From positions 1-8,113 of the forward strand of contig DATDRQ010000357.1 in assembly GCA_035291645.1 (NCBI GenBank): a DNA stretch of 8,113 nt, given 5' to 3'. Every line of letters begins with the position of its first letter. The first letter of the stretch is position 1. The notes below the pieces were generated by a model. That model did no database searches. It was given only the letters and a program-made list of their open reading frames with translations, and was not told the origin of the DNA. Shown piece by piece: positions 7,053 through 8,113 of the stretch. The translations under genes were made by a program, and so were the position numbers. This DNA comes from DATDRQ01 sp035291645 (GTDB lineage: Bacteria; Chloroflexota; Anaerolineae; Anaerolineales; UBA4823).

Positions 7053-7559
7053 CTACTCCACTCTCTCCGCCGGCCAGGCCCCCGCCGGTAAGCCTTCCAG
7101 GTGGACAACGACTCTCATGCCGTGCAACTCCAGAAGGGGCACACCGGGACCATCGGATATCCCCACGCCCATCTCGATGCACGTCAGGCGGCAGATATCG
7201 GCGATATCTCCTTCCCCCAGGATCCGTACGGAAGTGAAACCGGAGTGTTTGACTTCGACCAATGCTTCCCGGACGCGCTCCCGCACCAGCCGGTAGAGCT
7301 GCATAGACTGCTCGATATAGTTCACCGTCAGGCGCGCCCGGAAGGCGATGCCTTCAGGCGTGATGATGTAGCGCAGCTTTCTCCGCTGCGCCCGTTTGAC
7401 CTTGACGTAGCCCTTGGAGACCAGGCGCTTGAGATGCCAGTTGACCGTCCCTACGGCTACACCTAGCTGGGCTGCCAGGGAAGCCTGGGTTACGTCCGGA
7501 TCGTACTCGATCTGCTCGAGCAGGGCTAATTCACGGGTGGGGTCAGGTGAGGTCTGCAT
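7053..7559 (-). CDS. Winged-helix (EPS-associated MarR-like) transcriptional regulator with Rossmann-like tail
   Basis: 168 residues; the first gene after the promoter and probably the regulator of the locus. Seen: a winged helix-turn-helix at about 9-70, with recognition region TQASLAAQLGVAVGTVNWHL at 24-43, then LVSKGYVKV and a basic wing KRAQRRKLRYIITPEG. The segment after it, IAFRARLTVNYIEQSMQLY at 71-89, is the linker helix I know from EPS-associated MarR-type regulators that precede exopolysaccharide operons. After this comes a short domain: VRILGEGDIADICRLTCIEMGVGIS at 111-135 (landmarks GEGDIA and CIEMGVG) and LLELHGMRVVVHLEG at 142-156. It resembles the first beta-alpha-beta unit of a nucleotide-binding Rossmann fold but is too short for a complete one. 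No ribosome binding site is evident before ATG 7559. Ligand and target are not shown; self-regulation through the inverted repeat at 7572-7588 is an inference. Confidence 0.82.
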   Translation of the reverse strand: MQTSPDPTRELALLEQIEYDPDVTQASLAAQLGVAVGTVNWHLKRLVSKGYVKVKRAQRRKLRYIITPEGIAFRARLTVNYIEQSMQLYRLVRERVREALVEVKHSGFTSVRILGEGDIADICRLTCIEMGVGISDGPGVPLLELHGMRVVVHLEGLPAGAWPAERVE

Positions 7560-7571
7560 AACGAATTCTAA

Positions 7572-7588
7572 AATTCAGCCACTGAATT
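7572..7588. promoter_or_regulatory. Candidate operator: inverted repeat AATTCAG-CCA-CTGAATT
   Basis: Perfect 7-base arms with a 3-base centre, lying between the TATAAT element (overlapping three of its bases) and the regulator ATG. It spans the expected transcription start. Size and symmetry fit a dimeric winged-helix protein. An EcoRI-like palindrome GAATTC at 7563-7568 follows it and repeats part of the same AATTC word. Binding by the adjacent regulator is inferred, not shown. Confidence 0.5.
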
Positions 7589-7591
7589 ATA
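7586..7591 (-). promoter_or_regulatory. -10 promoter element (TATAAT) of the regulator/glycan operon
   Basis: On the minus strand the sequence TATAAT is a perfect match to the bacterial housekeeping -10 consensus and ends 26 bases before the regulator ATG, which would give a leader of roughly 20 bases. No convincing TTGACA-like -35 hexamer lies 16-18 bases upstream, where the sequence reads ATCCGG at a 17-base spacing, and there is no TG extension. The promoter may therefore be weak or need an activator. A perfect inverted repeat overlaps its downstream end. Confidence 0.6.
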
Positions 7592-7637
7592 ACCGAAAAC
7601 CTGGCATCCCGGATCACGATTCGAAGTTACCTTCCTC

Positions 7638-7657
7638 GATACGGCGGTCTCCGTATC
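7638..7657. repeat. Short inverted repeat (possible hairpin) after the GT39-type gene
   Basis: GATACGG and CCGTATC form a perfect 7-base stem with a 6-base loop, 32 bases after the stop of the glycosyltransferase at 7689. There is no T-run on the 3' side in the minus-strand direction, so it is not a standard intrinsic terminator. It could stabilise a transcript end or be chance. Confidence 0.35.
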
Positions 7658-7688
7658 CGAACACGAAGTCCGGAGATGGCGCCCTGAC

Positions 7689-8113
7689 TTATTGGATACC
7701 GAAGATCTGGGCGTATCTCAGACCGTCTATATACACCACGTATTCTGGCGTTTGTCCGGCAAAATATTCCAGCATGGCAGGGTCTGGCAGCTGGCGTTGG
7801 ATCTGGTTTCGGTACAAAATAACATAATCGATTCCCTGCGCCATCAATGGTTCTGGTCCTTCCCAAACCAGGGGCTGGTCGAGCGCTTCGCCATTAAAGA
7901 TGTATGAAACACTTCCATGCGGGTACAACGACATGACCTTCATCCTTTCGGATTTGGGGAGGCCGTTTAAAAATCTCGCTGCCTGGTCCAGGCCTTCTCC
8001 CCAGCCGATGATCATGACCTCGGGCGCTTTTTTACTGCCGCCCATCAGCGGATTGTAATAGGTCAGGTAATATGGGTAGGTCCGCGCCGCCAGGAAGGCC
8101 TGCCCGCCGATTA
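7689..8113 (-). CDS. Glycosyltransferase family 39/PMT-like membrane protein, C-terminal part only
   Basis: The last 140 codons of a gene whose start lies beyond the right edge; the frame stays open to position 8113. Proteins of this type are multi-membrane-span transferases that use a polyprenyl-phosphate sugar donor and end in a soluble extracytoplasmic domain. Seen (numbering from the window edge): YPYYLTYYNPLMGG at about 12-25, MIIGWGEGLDQAARFLN at 33-49, SLYPHGSVSYIFNGE in the middle, GIDYVILYRNQIQRQLPDP further on, and a TAA stop at 7689. The (H/Y)PYYLxYYNPL and GWGEGLDQAAxxLN motifs are ones I recall from GT39-annotated proteins of Chloroflexota; the catalytic N-terminal part is not visible. 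The gene lies 129 bases before the regulator, with a separate promoter between them, so it is probably not in the same core transcription unit. Confidence 0.7.
   Translation of the reverse strand, partial: IGGQAFLAARTYPYYLTYYNPLMGGSKKAPEVMIIGWGEGLDQAARFLNGLPKSERMKVMSLYPHGSVSYIFNGEALDQPLVWEGPEPLMAQGIDYVILYRNQIQRQLPDPAMLEYFAGQTPEYVVYIDGLRYAQIFGIQ

Noticed and set aside
7046..7053. Palindrome GATTAATC between the regulator and epimerase genes
   Set aside because: Eight bases is too short to support a site, and it overlaps the junction of a stop codon and a 9-base gap.
7638..7657. Intrinsic terminator for the GT39-type gene
   Set aside because: The stem is only 7 base pairs and no T-run follows in the direction of transcription, so it is listed only as a hairpin-forming repeat.

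Overview
All protein-coding genes in this window lie on the minus strand, so the region reads from high to low coordinates. It looks like part of a bacterial surface-glycan (exopolysaccharide or O-antigen-like) locus. The DNA is moderately GC-rich. The C-terminal tail of the family-39-type glycosyltransferase at the right edge (YPYYLTYYNPL, then GWGEGLDQAARFLN) resembles proteins I associate with Chloroflexota/Anaerolineae. That taxonomic guess is an inference from motif memory and is only moderately secure.

Layout in the direction of transcription. At 8113-7689 is the end of a membrane glycosyltransferase of the GT39/PMT type, whose start lies outside the window. A 129-base gap follows (7688-7560) with a weak hairpin, a perfect TATAAT -10 element and, overlapping it, a perfect inverted repeat AATTCAG-CCA-CTGAATT. 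This gap appears to start a new transcription unit. The first gene (7559-7053) encodes a winged-helix regulator of the EPS-associated MarR-like type, fused to a short Rossmann-like tail. Next come two extended SDR nucleotide-sugar enzymes: a UDP-glucose-4-epimerase-like protein (7043-6027) and a GDP-L-fucose synthase (5999-4980). Then come the Wzm-type ABC-2 permease (4945-4094), the Wzt-type ATPase with a C-terminal glycan-recognition-like domain (4051-2783), a KpsC/KpsS-like glycosyltransferase (2786-1158), a class I SAM methyltransferase (1161-265), and the beginning of pseB (241-1), which runs off the left edge.

Gaps between genes are 9 to 42 bases, and the Wzt/glycosyltransferase/methyltransferase trio is joined by two 4-base ATGA overlaps. 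This fits one operon of at least eight genes. The likely division of labour is that the SDR enzymes and PseB make nucleotide-activated deoxy- and possibly nonulosonic-type sugars. The KpsC/S-like enzyme and the methyltransferase modify or terminate the glycan, and Wzm/Wzt exports the finished chain. The most interesting idea is that the coupled trio is a cap-and-export module: a chain-terminating sugar and/or methyl group is added by the two enzymes and read by the Wzt C-terminal domain. No RNA genes, CRISPR arrays, insertion sequences or att sites were seen. No stretch over 300 bases lacks a gene.
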